15,959 nucleotides of DNA from Alphaproteobacteria bacterium (GTDB taxonomy: Bacteria > Pseudomonadota > Alphaproteobacteria > Bin95). The DNA is taken from contig JAJECF010000009.1 in the NCBI GenBank assembly GCA_022822125.1, forward strand, positions 1 to 15,959, read 5' to 3'. The position numbers and the translations under genes were made by a program. Of the stretch, positions 15,261-15,959 are shown one piece after another (position 1 is the stretch's first letter; every line of letters begins with the position of its first letter). Below the pieces are notes generated by a model, which did not search any database, was not told the DNA's origin, and worked only from the letters and a program-made list of their open reading frames with translations.

Positions 15261-15803
15261 ATGCTCGGGGACATTCGGACGGGCTGCGCCGCCGCAATGG
15301 CGCTGGCGGGCGGGAACGCGGGGCCGGTTTCCGCGCTCGGCGATTTCTGGCGTTCCTTCCGGGCTGCCGCCGTCGCCTTCCCGCTGTCGCTGCTGATGCT
15401 GGCCATGGTCCCGCATGGGTTCGACGTCACGGGCAAGCTGATCGCGTCGGACCTCCTCGGTTATATCTGCACCTGGACGGCCTTTCCGCTCATCATGGTC
15501 TTCGTGGCCGAGCGGATGCAGGTCTTCCCGCATTACTGGCGTTTCATTATCGCCACCAATTGGGCGAACCTGCTGCAGAGCGCGGTCTTCACCCTTGTCG
15601 TGCTGGTCAACGCCTCGGGCGTGTTGCCGGAACCCATATCGGCCATGCTGTTCATGGCCGCCTGGTTCTGGATTCTCCTGTTCAAATGGCGCCTCGCCCG
15701 CCACGGCCTCGGGCTCGCGCATTTCCCCGCGGTCGCCATCGTCCTGCTCGACCTCGCGCTGCGCCTCGTCATCGCCCGCGCGACGATCTGGTTCGGAGTC
15801 TGA
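15261..15803 (+). CDS. Hypothetical multi-pass membrane protein
   Basis: A 180-residue protein with about five hydrophobic segments (roughly 33-50, 63-83, 97-116, 123-141 and 155-172) and a small Ala-rich N-terminus. Motifs such as 'FWRSFRAAAVAFPLSLL' and 'YICTWTAFPLIMVF' look like a conserved inner-membrane protein of unknown function common in alphaproteobacteria; this likeness is from memory. The start is uncertain: I prefer ATG 15261, with GGGAG about 10 bases upstream. In-frame ATGs at 15207 and 15129 also exist; the latter lies in the hairpin after the amidase. The protein is on the same strand as the amidase but 223 bases away beyond a hairpin, so probably a separate transcript. Repeats follow its stop. 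Confidence 0.8.
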   Translation: MLGDIRTGCAAAMALAGGNAGPVSALGDFWRSFRAAAVAFPLSLLMLAMVPHGFDVTGKLIASDLLGYICTWTAFPLIMVFVAERMQVFPHYWRFIIATNWANLLQSAVFTLVVLVNASGVLPEPISAMLFMAAWFWILLFKWRLARHGLGLAHFPAVAIVLLDLALRLVIARATIWFGV

Positions 15804-15819
15804 ACGAGCCCCGGACCTC

Positions 15820-15865
15820 TTCGACAAGCTCAGGACAGGCTCCCTTCGACAGGCTCAGGACAGGC
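15820..15865. repeat. Tandem pair of TTCGACARGCTCAGGACAGG repeats
   Basis: Two 21-base copies that differ at one base lie at 15820-15840 and 15845-15865, with a 25-base period. This repeat is a familiar intergenic element of alphaproteobacterial genomes (recollection). It starts 17 bases after the membrane protein's stop. Confidence 0.75.
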
Positions 15866-15867
15866 CC

Positions 15868-15937
15868 TTCGATACGCCGCTTCGCGGCTACTCAGGATGA
15901 GGTTCGATACGCGGCTCCGCCGCTACTCGGGATGAGG
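15868..15937. repeat. Two tandem 35-base palindrome-bearing repeats
   Basis: Two copies (15868-15902 and 15903-15937) share TTCGATACGC at the left and GGATGAGG at the right. Each has a short central hairpin: GCCGC-ttc-GCGGC in the first and GCGGC-tcc-GCCGC in the second, a compensated swap that keeps the stem. The right half also occurs at 7662-7681. The last 22 bases of the window carry nothing I can name. Confidence 0.75.
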
Positions 15938-15959
15938 AAGCCTTGGAACGCGCCTCCAT

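Overview
The window is high-GC DNA (well over 60% G+C almost throughout), with tightly packed genes, GTG/TGA overlaps and intergenic palindromic repeats of the '...GGCTACTCAGGATGAGG' and 'TTCGACAAGCTCAGGACAGG' kind. Together with a bacterial voltage-gated sodium channel and a cluster of Fe(II)/2-oxoglutarate oxygenases, this suggests a free-living or marine alphaproteobacterium, possibly Rhodospirillales-like. The placement is inference from style and gene content; no rRNA or tRNA gene is present to anchor it.

Left part (1-1760). The first 66 bases hold the N-terminus of a minus-strand gene leaving the window, resembling an IS1595-type transposase. After a 324-base gene-free stretch comes a strikingly AT-rich gene (391-1677) for a membrane protein with a long central coiled coil. 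Its base composition marks it as recently acquired.

Middle-left (1761-6309, all minus strand). In order of transcription: a leucine-rich-repeat protein with 18 repeats, each carrying a Cys at the same place; a tandem-AAA ATPase with two Walker A/B sets; and a WYL-domain transcriptional regulator. AAA and WYL are 74 bases apart and look like one unit. The LRR gene lies 188 bases upstream and may or may not belong to it. This is the least conventional part of the window and the best candidate for an undescribed system, but the sequence alone does not show a function.

Middle (6658-8578, minus strand). A PPP-family metallophosphoesterase and a NavBac-type voltage-gated sodium channel, separated by 256 bases that contain a palindromic repeat relic.

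Right (8678-15037). A probable catabolic cluster. On the minus strand: TauD/TfdA-family dioxygenase, PhyH-family dioxygenase, M24-family hydrolase, a 75-residue two-helix membrane protein and an FAD-dependent dehydrogenase. The last three are linked by stop/start overlaps (two GTGA junctions). An amidase-signature hydrolase is transcribed divergently from a 61-base shared promoter region. Oxygenation, amide/peptide hydrolysis and FAD-dependent oxidation could act in sequence on one amide-containing small molecule; the substrate is not evident and no transporter is encoded here. A strong hairpin follows the amidase. A hypothetical multi-pass membrane protein and a composite of intergenic repeats close the window.
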